A stretch of DNA of 64,000 nucleotides from JBEKYD01 sp052148435. GTDB lineage: Bacteria; Acidobacteriota; Terriglobia; Bryobacterales; Bryobacteraceae. Below the pieces are notes generated by a model that was not told the origin of the DNA, did not search any database, and was given only the letters and a program-made list of their open reading frames with translations. The position numbers and the translations under genes are program-made. Shown in pieces: positions 1 through 8,012 of this stretch. Position 1 is the first letter of the stretch. Each line of letters begins with the position of its first letter. The stretch covers positions 62,001-126,000 of the forward strand of contig JBKQIF010000115.1 of the NCBI GenBank assembly GCA_052148435.1, written 5' to 3'.

Positions 1-2449
1 GCTGGCAAGCACGCACGCCCGCCCGTAGTGAGTCTATACTGCCGGGGTCGTAGAGGGCACCGATGCCGGAAGACAACACGATCTCCTCCAGCTCACCGCC
101 GCGTATGTTGGTTAAGATCGGAAGACCGGCGGCCAGGTAATCGAAGACCTTTTTCGGCATCCTGATGTGAGTCCGCACATCGACCGGTACCAAGGCCAGG
201 TCCGAGCGGGCGAGGAGATTGGCCAGGTCGCTATGGGACAGCTCGCCAGTAAGGACGAGGTTTTGAAAACCGATCGCTAAAGCCCGGTCGGAAAGCGACT
301 GGACCGCCAGACCGGATCCGGCAACGACAAACTTCACATTTCCCGGTAGATCAGCCAGGCCGGCGAGCACCACGTCGAGCGCATAGTTCTGGGACACGGT
401 CCCAACGTAGGTAACCCAATAGTCGCCCGCCTTCTTCGGCACCAAGTTCCAGTCAGGCGCGTAGTGCTGCCAGAACTTGCCAAATGGGTGGCCGAGCGGC
501 GTCACAATCGTCTTCGCCGGCATCGCCGAACCAAAGTACGCCTTGTAGTCCGCGCTTACCAGCGTGGCTCCGCAGGAGAGCTTGCCTGCGAAGCTACGGA
601 GCAACGTCCCCGCCGTGAATACCAGGCTTACGGGCAAGCGTCTGGGAAGGAAGATCTCGAAGGCATCGGGCCAGGCGTCGTGCACGTCAAGCACGAATGG
701 GACGCGGAACAGCTTTGCAAGTATGCCACAAAAAACTGGCGCCAGAATGGGTGGGAAAGAGCATACAACGCTCTCGACGCCGCCTTTCCATAGCAATGGC
801 AAGAGCTTCCAGGCCGCCATGATCGCGAACACGATATGGCTGACCTCGCGGCGGATACATATGTTAAAGCGATATGCCAATGATGGGACGAGGAGGACGG
901 TGACGCCAACTTCGTCCGGCGGCTGTGCGGAACGCCGAGCCTTTGCGCGGTGATTGAAAGTCGAGCCTATCCAAATCACCCGATGCTTGCGCCTAGCGAG
1001 AGCCCCACTGAAGTCGGCAAACCGTCCGGGCCGAAATGCATCGCCGGGGAGAGCGTCGAAAGGCGAAATGAGGACAACGGCCGCGGGTTTCCTCTCCAAT
1101 GATGGAGGCAGGACACCAGCGCGCCGTGTTCCCACTCTGGAGCCGTCAGGCGGCCTGCCTCTCTCCCGCAGAAGGTCGTCGATGAGCCTAACCGCCTTCC
1201 CATACTGGACCGGGCGGTCAAACGAGGCGGCGGCGCAGCCCGCGTTCCGACGGAATGTGTCGAGCATAGCCGGGCTCGCTACGAGCCCGGCTATTGCCTC
1301 CGCGAGAGACTCGGGGGATTGGGCCTCGTATTGAAGGCCAAGCCGTGCTTCCGCAATGACGGCGGCGAGCTCGCCCCGCACGGAGCTGACGACCGCTAGC
1401 CCCTCCGCCACGTAATCGTAAAATTTACAGGGCATCTCCACCGTCGAGTCCGCCAAGTACGAGCAGAGACCAATCGCGCTACCTCTGTACAGCCCGTGCA
1501 GATCGGCTTGGGAGAGGGCGCCGACGTACCTGATATTGGCACAGTCGCATTGGGAAAGAACCGACTCAAGATAGCCTCGCTTGGGGCCGTCCCCAGCGAT
1601 AACAATCTCGGCGGGCGTCCCGCTGCGAGCCAGAATCTCCGCGGCTTTGACGATGGTTTCGATATCGCAGCCCTGGCCGAGGCTGCCCGCATACACGATG
1701 CGTATGGCGGTGCTTGCAGGCTGTGAGCCGTGAGGTCGGCTCGGTACCTCGCCAACATCGGCAGCGGCTGGCCTGGCGGCCAGGTCGGCACCTTCATAGA
1801 CCAATACGCAGCGGTCGTTTCGGTCCCTGCCGGCAGCTTCGATGGCGACGTCGAGGTTCTTGCGGGCGAGTGCGATCAGAGCGTCGGCCCGGCGAAAGAT
1901 AAGGCGCCGAAGCAGAAGAAAAGGACTGAGTAAAACTGGGGCCAGGCGGCGAAGGCGCCGCGGTATCGCTACGGTGTATGCCTCCGGCCATAAGTCGAAC
2001 ATGTCAATAACCAGAGGCGCCTTGTAGCGGTGGGCGAGGTAGACGGAAGCCGCGCCGGCGAAAGCAGTTGCGTGTCCCGCGATAATAATGTCCGGAGGCG
2101 TCTGCATGCGGCGCGCACTTATAACCAAGCGGAGCGCGAACACGGCTTCGCTAACCAGCCGTCGAACGGAAATGTTGTGGCGATAGCGGGTAGCTCTAAC
2201 CAGTCTGAATTGGATTCCAAGCTGCTCGGACTCGTGGCCTGGCGCGGTTCGATACCGTTTCAGTATGTGGCCAAACGAGCTTGTGAACCACGTCACGCGG
2301 TAGCCGGCTTCAACCAGCGTCTTCGCGAGCAGGACACCACGCGTCGACCGCCAACCCTCGCTCGGAAGGGTCCCGTAGGGGTTTATGATCCAAACGTCGG
2401 GCCCCGCCATCTTCATGCAGGCCACTTCGGCTGGTAACGATGTAGTCAT
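1..2449 (-). CDS. Tandem GT4-GT4 glycosyltransferase fusion, partial (3' end off window)
   Basis: One uninterrupted reading frame runs from the ATG at 2449 to the left edge, about 816 codons, with no stop. It has two complete-looking GT-B glycosyltransferases in tandem. Module 1 (about residues 1-440) has an N-lobe acceptor region (VIDMFDLWPE) and a GT4 donor lobe (IVYAGSLGQGCD, IVIAGDGP, and an EMPCKFYDYVAEG loop). Module 2 starts near KPAAVVLISPFDALPGDAF and has FVLDVHDAWPDAFE, VTYVGTVS, FVVAGSG and KKVFDYLAAGLPIL. GT4 enzymes move sugars from nucleotide or lipid-linked donors onto glycan chains on the cytoplasmic face. The start has AAAAGGA eight bases upstream and follows the previous gene by 18 bases. 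No stop or strong internal start separates the modules, so I call a fusion. Sequence error hiding a stop is the main alternative. Confidence 0.85.
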   Translation of the reverse strand, partial: MTTSLPAEVACMKMAGPDVWIINPYGTLPSEGWRSTRGVLLAKTLVEAGYRVTWFTSSFGHILKRYRTAPGHESEQLGIQFRLVRATRYRHNISVRRLVSEAVFALRLVISARRMQTPPDIIIAGHATAFAGAASVYLAHRYKAPLVIDMFDLWPEAYTVAIPRRLRRLAPVLLSPFLLLRRLIFRRADALIALARKNLDVAIEAAGRDRNDRCVLVYEGADLAARPAAADVGEVPSRPHGSQPASTAIRIVYAGSLGQGCDIETIVKAAEILARSGTPAEIVIAGDGPKRGYLESVLSQCDCANIRYVGALSQADLHGLYRGSAIGLCSYLADSTVEMPCKFYDYVAEGLAVVSSVRGELAAVIAEARLGLQYEAQSPESLAEAIAGLVASPAMLDTFRRNAGCAAASFDRPVQYGKAVRLIDDLLRERGRPPDGSRVGTRRAGVLPPSLERKPAAVVLISPFDALPGDAFRPGRFADFSGALARRKHRVIWIGSTFNHRAKARRSAQPPDEVGVTVLLVPSLAYRFNICIRREVSHIVFAIMAAWKLLPLLWKGGVESVVCSFPPILAPVFCGILAKLFRVPFVLDVHDAWPDAFEIFLPRRLPVSLVFTAGTLLRSFAGKLSCGATLVSADYKAYFGSAMPAKTIVTPLGHPFGKFWQHYAPDWNLVPKKAGDYWVTYVGTVSQNYALDVVLAGLADLPGNVKFVVAGSGLAVQSLSDRALAIGFQNLVLTGELSHSDLANLLARSDLALVPVDVRTHIRMPKKVFDYLAAGLPILTNIRGGELEEIVLSSGIGALYDPGSIDSLRAGVRACQ

Positions 2450-2467
2450 GTCTGCGAATCCTTTTCC

Positions 2468-3262
2468 CTATTCTCCGAGGCGGCCCAAGGCCAGGTTTCT
2501 CACAACCTTTCGGTGGGCCGGCGGCACAAGGCGCAGACCGGCGGAGCGCAACCGTGCCAGGCGTAGACGCCCGAGCTCGCGCCCTGCCAGCACTGGCCGC
2601 GAGCTTGCAAGCGGGTAGCGTTCCCGCGTGCAGAGCTTAACCGCCTCCGGGACCAGGCTTCCCTTTACAACGGCGTTCACGAAGCTGAAGTAGCTTCGCC
2701 GCACCTGAAACACACCGGCATCGGGCGGAAGTCGCGCAGGCGAGCGGTACTCGAATTCCCACGCACTTTCGGCCGGGTTGAGCAGGCCGGCTAGCCGCTC
2801 GCGGTTCCACAACGTAAAGACGGTGGTGGCCCGGTAGGTGGCACCGACAGGCACCAAACGAGGGACGTTCCCACCCCGCCAGTTACGGCCCCAAACGCTC
2901 TCGAGCGATACTAGTTGAAGAGCGGTGGCGTCGTTTCGCTTCGCCCAGCTGACAGCCGAGAGCACTCCTTCGGTATCAACCGGTTTTGTGAGCAGGAGGT
3001 CATCCACGCAAAGGAGGACAAACTCCGCGTCCATCATTCCGAGCGCCCGGCGCAGATTCGCGCTCCACGAGACATCTCGACCGGTCGGAGTTGGCACAAA
3101 ACTGCTCGGACACGGCTTCTCATTCGTAATAAGATGACGCGGAAACGGACAGTCTTGCCACCGATGCCCGAGTGCCGCCGAGAACGCGGGCCATAGGTCG
3201 CAATAGGTGTCGCAGCTTGCTACCAGCAGGCGCACGCTGACGTGTTCAGATCTCTCAAACAT
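2468..3262 (-). CDS. GT-A-like protein of polysaccharide locus
   Basis: This 264-residue soluble protein lies inside the polysaccharide operon, 18 bases before the tandem GT4 gene. Visible features are an N-terminal beta strand (VRLLVASCDTYCDLWPAF), a central LCVDDLLL stretch near residue 84 that resembles the metal-binding acidic motif of GT-A folds, and a basic, Arg-rich C-terminus. The conserved core of an ordinary GT2 (VDNGS, NxG) is absent, so the family is not certain. From context it probably transfers or recognises a sugar in the same repeat unit. Another possibility is a non-catalytic accessory protein. I assign function only at the level of likely glycosyltransferase-like protein. 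Confidence 0.7.
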   Translation of the reverse strand: MFERSEHVSVRLLVASCDTYCDLWPAFSAALGHRWQDCPFPRHLITNEKPCPSSFVPTPTGRDVSWSANLRRALGMMDAEFVLLCVDDLLLTKPVDTEGVLSAVSWAKRNDATALQLVSLESVWGRNWRGGNVPRLVPVGATYRATTVFTLWNRERLAGLLNPAESAWEFEYRSPARLPPDAGVFQVRRSYFSFVNAVVKGSLVPEAVKLCTRERYPLASSRPVLAGRELGRLRLARLRSAGLRLVPPAHRKVVRNLALGRLGE

Positions 3263-3336
3263 AAACCTATATGACAGGGCGAGTGCAGCGACGCGCGAGC
3301 GATCGCGCGGCTAGTTCCACGGCCCTGTGGCACACC

Positions 3337-4272
3337 TTACCCGACGCCGCGTATTCTCGATACCGCTGCGTCCGCTATCCGGCACAGAAAACCAACCTCC
3401 ATGGCGATCCGTAGCATGGCCGACGCGCCCCGGGAGCACCCAAGGCGCATGCGCGCGAACGCGCAAATGCTCCGACGGTGGTGCGCGAACATGCTCCGTC
3501 TTGGCCAACCCCGTTTGAACCCCGTACTCGAACCCTGGAAGTGTACGACACGAACGTTGGGGTCGAAGACGAATCGCCATCCCCGCGATCTCAGCTCAGC
3601 CGCCAGGAAGAGTTCCTCGCCGTAGAGGAATGTGCCGTCGTAGAACCCTGAAACCCGGCGAAAGGCGGAATGCGTGATGACGAAGAATGCGCCCGATGGC
3701 ACTTCGAACGGGACGAGGCCGCGGCGGCGCTTGGAGTCCGCCATGGTGTACTTATCGAACGTGGCGCGGAAGACCGGCCTGAGAAGCACACTTTCGCCGA
3801 CGACGAGGTCCCAGAGACTCGGGAAGCGCCGCACGTTCACCTGATCTTCGGCGCATGCCACGTTCCCAGGGTTCCAAACAAGCGGCTGCGATCCAATTAT
3901 CCCCTCGCTCGATTGCAGGATGTCTCCTATCAGATCCTCGATAGTGCCGTCCGAGACTATCTCCACGTCGGGGTTCATGAAAATCAGGAACTGCGGGGCA
4001 TGGGTGCGTTCTATAATTCTGACCGCTTCGTTATTTCCGCGGGCAAACCCTAAATTGCGGCGTAGCTCATGGACCTGAACGCGCGCTCCGGCGAGCGCAC
4101 GCAAATTGTTCCTGTCGTCCGGCTCAGAGCCATTGTCAACGATCTGTACCAGTATTTCCTTGGTACGTGCGTGCCGGAGGACACTGCGAACCGCCCTGTC
4201 GGCATGGTCCGCGCAGTTGTAGTTTACGATGACGACGGCGTAGCGTATCCGTTCTACCGCGTTACAGTCCAT
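3337..4272 (-). CDS. Family 2 (GT-A) glycosyltransferase, rhamnosyltransferase-like
   Basis: GT2 enzymes add one sugar from an NDP donor to the growing lipid-linked repeat unit at the inner membrane. The 311-residue protein begins MDCNAVERIRYAVVIVNYN, a typical first GT2 strand. It has VDNGSEPDD near residues 46-53, NLGFARGNNEA near 73-83 and the metal-binding NPDVE at about 100-104. A GAFFVITHSAF and FLYGEELFLA segment matches the acceptor side of GT2 rhamnosyltransferases. A much longer frame extends upstream, but its extra residues are an Arg/Cys-rich shadow of the polymerase gene. I therefore start at 4272, which overlaps the end of the polymerase gene by 19 bases and suggests translational coupling. 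Confidence 0.9.
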   Translation of the reverse strand: MDCNAVERIRYAVVIVNYNCADHADRAVRSVLRHARTKEILVQIVDNGSEPDDRNNLRALAGARVQVHELRRNLGFARGNNEAVRIIERTHAPQFLIFMNPDVEIVSDGTIEDLIGDILQSSEGIIGSQPLVWNPGNVACAEDQVNVRRFPSLWDLVVGESVLLRPVFRATFDKYTMADSKRRRGLVPFEVPSGAFFVITHSAFRRVSGFYDGTFLYGEELFLAAELRSRGWRFVFDPNVRVVHFQGSSTGFKRGWPRRSMFAHHRRSICAFARMRLGCSRGASAMLRIAMEVGFLCRIADAAVSRIRGVG

Positions 4273-5654
4273 AGTGGCGCCTCTGGCCGCAAAAGCTGGA
4301 GCCCACACCGTGCATACGCTGAAAGGCCCCCGAGCCAGAGCCAAAAAATGCCGGCGAAGAAATCGTACTCGACGTTCTGCAGGAACAGCCCGCCAACAAG
4401 GATCGCAATGACAATGGAGACATCCCGTTGTGCCCGTTGCGCAGTCGCCCGGGTGTCGATTCTCGTCCGGCCGATGGCGCCGATAATAGGCGGGAGCACT
4501 GCAAGCAGATATAGGCCCATCCCCACGACACCGGTCTCGCCGAGAGTCTTCAAATAGGTGCTTTCCGGCGCCAGTTGGGCAACTCCGTACTTTACGGGCG
4601 AGCCGCCGAGTTGACCCAGGCCGACGCCAAAAACCGGGTTTGTGCGCCATATGGCAAAGGCAGTTCCCCAAGAGTCGCCGCGGGTGGCATTTCCGCCCTC
4701 GTCCATGTTGAACGTGTCCATCAATCGCTTAGAATACATGTTTCCCTCGCCAGGGTAGGCTACGTAGAGGGATATGCCGAGCAAGGCCAGCCCGCCCAGC
4801 ATGGTTACGGTACGCCGCCTCGAACGGGAGCGGTATCTCCTCGCATTGGCAAGCAACCGACTGGCGAGCCCAAAGGCGGTCATGACAACTCCGCCGCGAC
4901 TCAATGTCGCGAGGAGCGATACTCCGGCAAGCAACAGCACAGAAAGCGACCGTCGCATCCTGCCCACTGTGCACAACAGGCACAGAGTTGCGAGAAAGCC
5001 CGTCGCGAGGGAGGCGCCGGCCAAGCTCGAACAGCGCCTTTCCGCCTCCCCAGCCACCAGCGCCTTGTCAAGGATAGTCTTAGAAAAGAAGTCGTCCAGA
5101 CCGCCGAAAAAGTGATGGTAGAGACCCACGGCGAGACTGGCTGTTGACAGGACAACAAAAACCGAGGCTAACCGTTCGAACCAGCCGCGGCGCCAGAGTT
5201 GATGTCCAAGCACAAAAAACAAGCTGGGCACGCAATACTGGAATGCCGAGATCTGCTGAATCTCCGAGTTTCCACTACCGCGTCCCGCTACGTACCGAGC
5301 CGTCACATAGCACGCGAACACAAACACCTGCCAATACGCCGGTATCGTCTTCGGATCGGTGATGAGATACGCCAAAACAATGGCTACCGCTCCACCTGCG
5401 TAAAAATACGTAAAGTCCTCGCGAGGAATAACCGTTTCCGTCGCCAGGCGGAGTACGAAGTAGCAGAGGTACAGAATACAGAACCAGCCGGCGACTGAAT
5501 CGACGAAGCGGCATTTCCACCGTCCGGCGGACGCAGCGCGCATGGCTGTCCGCATCGCGCCGGCGTCTTGACGCGAGAATGACGGAAACACGCTCGCGCC
5601 GCCAAGGCGACGTCCAACGTTCTGATCCCCGTTTTCCAATCGTGCTTGCGTCAT
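4254..5654 (-). CDS. O-antigen ligase/polymerase family membrane protein (Wzy_C)
   Basis: This 466-residue polytopic inner-membrane protein probably polymerises or ligates the polysaccharide repeat unit in the periplasm. About ten hydrophobic segments are seen. The long loop in the second half (WRTNPVFGVGLGQLGG then ESTYLKTLGETGVVGMGLYL) carries the pattern of the Wzy_C/WaaL domain: NPVFGVG, then a Glu/Thr-rich stretch before the next membrane helix. It sits between the methyltransferase and the GT2 gene in the same transcription unit, with its stop codon inside the GT2 gene. Ligase and polymerase cannot be told apart from sequence, but the Wzx/Wzc/Wza neighbours favour polymerase. Confidence 0.85.
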   Translation of the reverse strand: MTQARLENGDQNVGRRLGGASVFPSFSRQDAGAMRTAMRAASAGRWKCRFVDSVAGWFCILYLCYFVLRLATETVIPREDFTYFYAGGAVAIVLAYLITDPKTIPAYWQVFVFACYVTARYVAGRGSGNSEIQQISAFQYCVPSLFFVLGHQLWRRGWFERLASVFVVLSTASLAVGLYHHFFGGLDDFFSKTILDKALVAGEAERRCSSLAGASLATGFLATLCLLCTVGRMRRSLSVLLLAGVSLLATLSRGGVVMTAFGLASRLLANARRYRSRSRRRTVTMLGGLALLGISLYVAYPGEGNMYSKRLMDTFNMDEGGNATRGDSWGTAFAIWRTNPVFGVGLGQLGGSPVKYGVAQLAPESTYLKTLGETGVVGMGLYLLAVLPPIIGAIGRTRIDTRATAQRAQRDVSIVIAILVGGLFLQNVEYDFFAGIFWLWLGGLSAYARCGLQLLRPEAPLWTVTR

Positions 5655-5734
5655 TTCATTGCTCTCGATTCCGGCGGGCGCCGCGGCCCTCGCGGTACTG
5701 GCGCAACGTCTTGGCGCGCCGAGGCGCGGAGTCT

Positions 5735-6442
5735 TCAGGCGTGCTGCGCCATGCAGACGAGAAAGTCAGGCTTCCTCAATTGGCGCTGCACCAGGGGCTC
5801 CTTGTAGCTCTGGTAGTGCATGCACTTCGGAGCCAGACCGGCGCGGCTAAGCCAGTGAAGCACGCGATCCTCGTCGATTTCAGAAGTCAGGTGAAAACCC
5901 AGTTTCGCGGCCTCCACCGCCGGTTGACGGTACGGAGTGGAGAATATCAGCATGCCGGACGCCTTCAGAGAGGTCCTGTACATCGCCAACAGCGTCTCAA
6001 TGTCTGGCTCAGCGAAATGCTCGATCGTTTCGAATGAAACAACGAGATCGAACTCCCGGTCAAACTGAAGCGAGAGCAAGTCCTCGCCGATGAAGCGCAG
6101 ATTCTTCTTGTGTTGGTAGCGCTGTTTGGCCGTTTCGATAACGCACTGGCTACGGTCCACTCCCAAGACGGTCCGGCAGACTTCGGACAGGAGGGCACTG
6201 CCATATCCGGTGCCGCAGGCCAGATCGGCGCAAGTGTCGCTGTTTTTCGCCCAATTTGCCGCGAACACATAACGGCTATAGTGGGCTTGTTGGTAGATAT
6301 CCATGCGACGCCATTCGGTTTCCGTTGTGTATACAATGTCTACCCGTTCACCGTTGTTGGTGAGACCCGGTCCAGACCATAACCGAAACGGGAGCGAGCG
6401 CGCGATCCTGCCGCTGAGCCTACGAAGGAATACGTTTTCCAC
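5735..6442 (-). CDS. SAM-dependent class I methyltransferase
   Basis: The 235-residue protein has a complete Rossmann methyltransferase core. Motif I is DLACGTGYG at about residues 73-81, the acidic end of strand 2 is GVDRSQ, motif II is a GEDLLSLQF-like stretch, and motif IV is FDLVVSFETIEHF. These bind S-adenosylmethionine. The family (Methyltransf_11/23) includes sugar and lipid methylases as well as ubiquinone-type enzymes. Placement between flippase and polymerase genes suggests methylation of a sugar or of a repeat-unit end group. The substrate cannot be read from sequence. Confidence 0.88.
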   Translation of the reverse strand: MENVFLRRLSGRIARSLPFRLWSGPGLTNNGERVDIVYTTETEWRRMDIYQQAHYSRYVFAANWAKNSDTCADLACGTGYGSALLSEVCRTVLGVDRSQCVIETAKQRYQHKKNLRFIGEDLLSLQFDREFDLVVSFETIEHFAEPDIETLLAMYRTSLKASGMLIFSTPYRQPAVEAAKLGFHLTSEIDEDRVLHWLSRAGLAPKCMHYQSYKEPLVQRQLRKPDFLVCMAQHA

Positions 6443-6546
6443 GTTATAAACCCTTAGAATGGAATCAGAACTCTCGCGAGCCGAATTGTGGTGGCCCCGC
6501 CATATGACGTGCTGCCCGGCGCCCTTTGCCGTGGCAGTTCACGTCG

Positions 6547-7995
6547 TTAGTTAGCGTTCGCGGATATCAGTGAGCAACGGGTGAGGAAGTGCCGAAGATA
6601 AGCTGCCTGCCACAAGGTGTGGGCGAGATATGCCCCTAGCATTGAGCCGGCCAAGCCGAGAGCGAGGTGTGTGGGAACGAGGCGGTAACAACCGGCAAGA
6701 AGCACTACGGCCCACATCGCATTGAACGCAAAGCCGACCCAGACCGATCCGGAGCTGAGAATGGCTGTTCCCACGACGTTATTCGTGCAACTTATGACGG
6801 CTGTCACCGCGGACAGAGTGAGCACGAGCCATCCTTGTTGAAAACCGCGCCCGTACAGGCGCATAATGCCTGGAGAGCCCAGCGCAACGGGCACGGCGAC
6901 GATCGTCGCAGCCGCTGCGGTGAGGATGAGGTTCCATCGAAGAGCCTTGGCGTACCGCGATACGTCGCGTTCCCCGTTTAGGTTGGACAGGAGCGGTAGC
7001 GCGGACTGCGCCAGCACTGCCGGTATGAACGCAATGGCGTTTCTCCACTGGCTTGCGGCGCTGAACACTCCCATTTCCGCGTAGCCGCCGGGTTGGTTTA
7101 CGAGCATGGTGTTCGCCGCCCAGATGGCGGGTCCAGCCAACGCTCCACTCAGAAATGCGGGCATAGAGAAGGTCCAAAGAATCCCGCGTTCCGCCCAGCC
7201 GCCGGAAAGTCGCGGATGAATTCCCAAGGCGGCGCAGTGCTGTCGCAGGGAGAGTTGGCTCAGCAGACATGTGACGGCTGCCGTCACCGCCAATGCCCAG
7301 ATGGCGCCGGAAAGCCGCCAGAGAAGCACGGCGGCGACGGTGATGGGAAATGCTATCAGACCCCGTACCAAGTTGATGCGGGCAATGGCCCGGAAAGCCT
7401 CGAACCCTGAAAGGGCGCCAGTCTGCGCCCCGTTGAGCGCATTGAAGAACAAAAGTATACCGGCAATTCGCAGTTCGCCTGCCAGCGCGGGCGCATTCAG
7501 CGTAGCGGCGGCGAGCATTGGCGCGTTGCCCAGAAGAGCGAGTGCAAGAAGGCCCCCAGATATAATGGCGACAGCGCAACCCAGCGCAATGATTCGGCCG
7601 GCCCGTTCCGGATCGCGAGTTCGGAACTCGGCGACGTATTTCGTTGCCGTGACGCCGAGTCCCAGGCCTGCGAAGATGCCGAGCATGCCCACCGTGCTCT
7701 GGATCATGCCGTATTTGCCAAACTGCTCGCGGCCCAAGAGTCTGGCCGTGATGACCGACGCCGCGAGGTTCGCTCCCTGAGCTATCAGCGCCCCAATCAG
7801 GGACCAAACGGCGCCTCTGGCGAATCGGCCCCGAAGTGAATCTGCCGCCCATACGTTGCGGACCACTCTATTGGCTTCGCTCAACGTCTCTCGGCCAGCT
7901 AGGATAGAGGGCAAGATCGCCTCGTGCTGCGGTAAATTACGGCCTCGCCGACCATAGAGACGTAATTCGTCTGCCACATATGCCACCGCTCCCAC
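6547..7995 (-). CDS. Wzx-type lipid-linked oligosaccharide flippase
   Basis: A 482-residue protein of the MOP/PST flippase superfamily moves undecaprenyl-linked repeat units to the outer leaflet of the inner membrane. After an approximately 50-residue cytoplasmic N-tail come about 12-14 hydrophobic helices. The first is FARGAVWSLIGALIAQGANLAASVITARLLG followed by REQFGKYGMIQSTVG, the usual opening of polysaccharide biosynthesis proteins (leucine-rich helix 1, then LG-x-x-x-FG-x-Y). The initiator is uncertain: a start 30-45 codons further in would still preserve the family domain. It lies 17 bases after the tyrosine kinase gene, in the order expected for a Wzx/Wzy locus. Confidence 0.87.
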   Translation of the reverse strand: MGAVAYVADELRLYGRRGRNLPQHEAILPSILAGRETLSEANRVVRNVWAADSLRGRFARGAVWSLIGALIAQGANLAASVITARLLGREQFGKYGMIQSTVGMLGIFAGLGLGVTATKYVAEFRTRDPERAGRIIALGCAVAIISGGLLALALLGNAPMLAAATLNAPALAGELRIAGILLFFNALNGAQTGALSGFEAFRAIARINLVRGLIAFPITVAAVLLWRLSGAIWALAVTAAVTCLLSQLSLRQHCAALGIHPRLSGGWAERGILWTFSMPAFLSGALAGPAIWAANTMLVNQPGGYAEMGVFSAASQWRNAIAFIPAVLAQSALPLLSNLNGERDVSRYAKALRWNLILTAAAATIVAVPVALGSPGIMRLYGRGFQQGWLVLTLSAVTAVISCTNNVVGTAILSSGSVWVGFAFNAMWAVVLLAGCYRLVPTHLALGLAGSMLGAYLAHTLWQAAYLRHFLTRCSLISANAN

Positions 7996-8012
7996 AATTC
8001 CGTTTGTGCCAC

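Noticed and set aside
464..1334. Several plus-strand frames of 93-129 codons
   Set aside because: They are antisense to the tandem GT4 frame, Arg/Ser-rich and without domain features.
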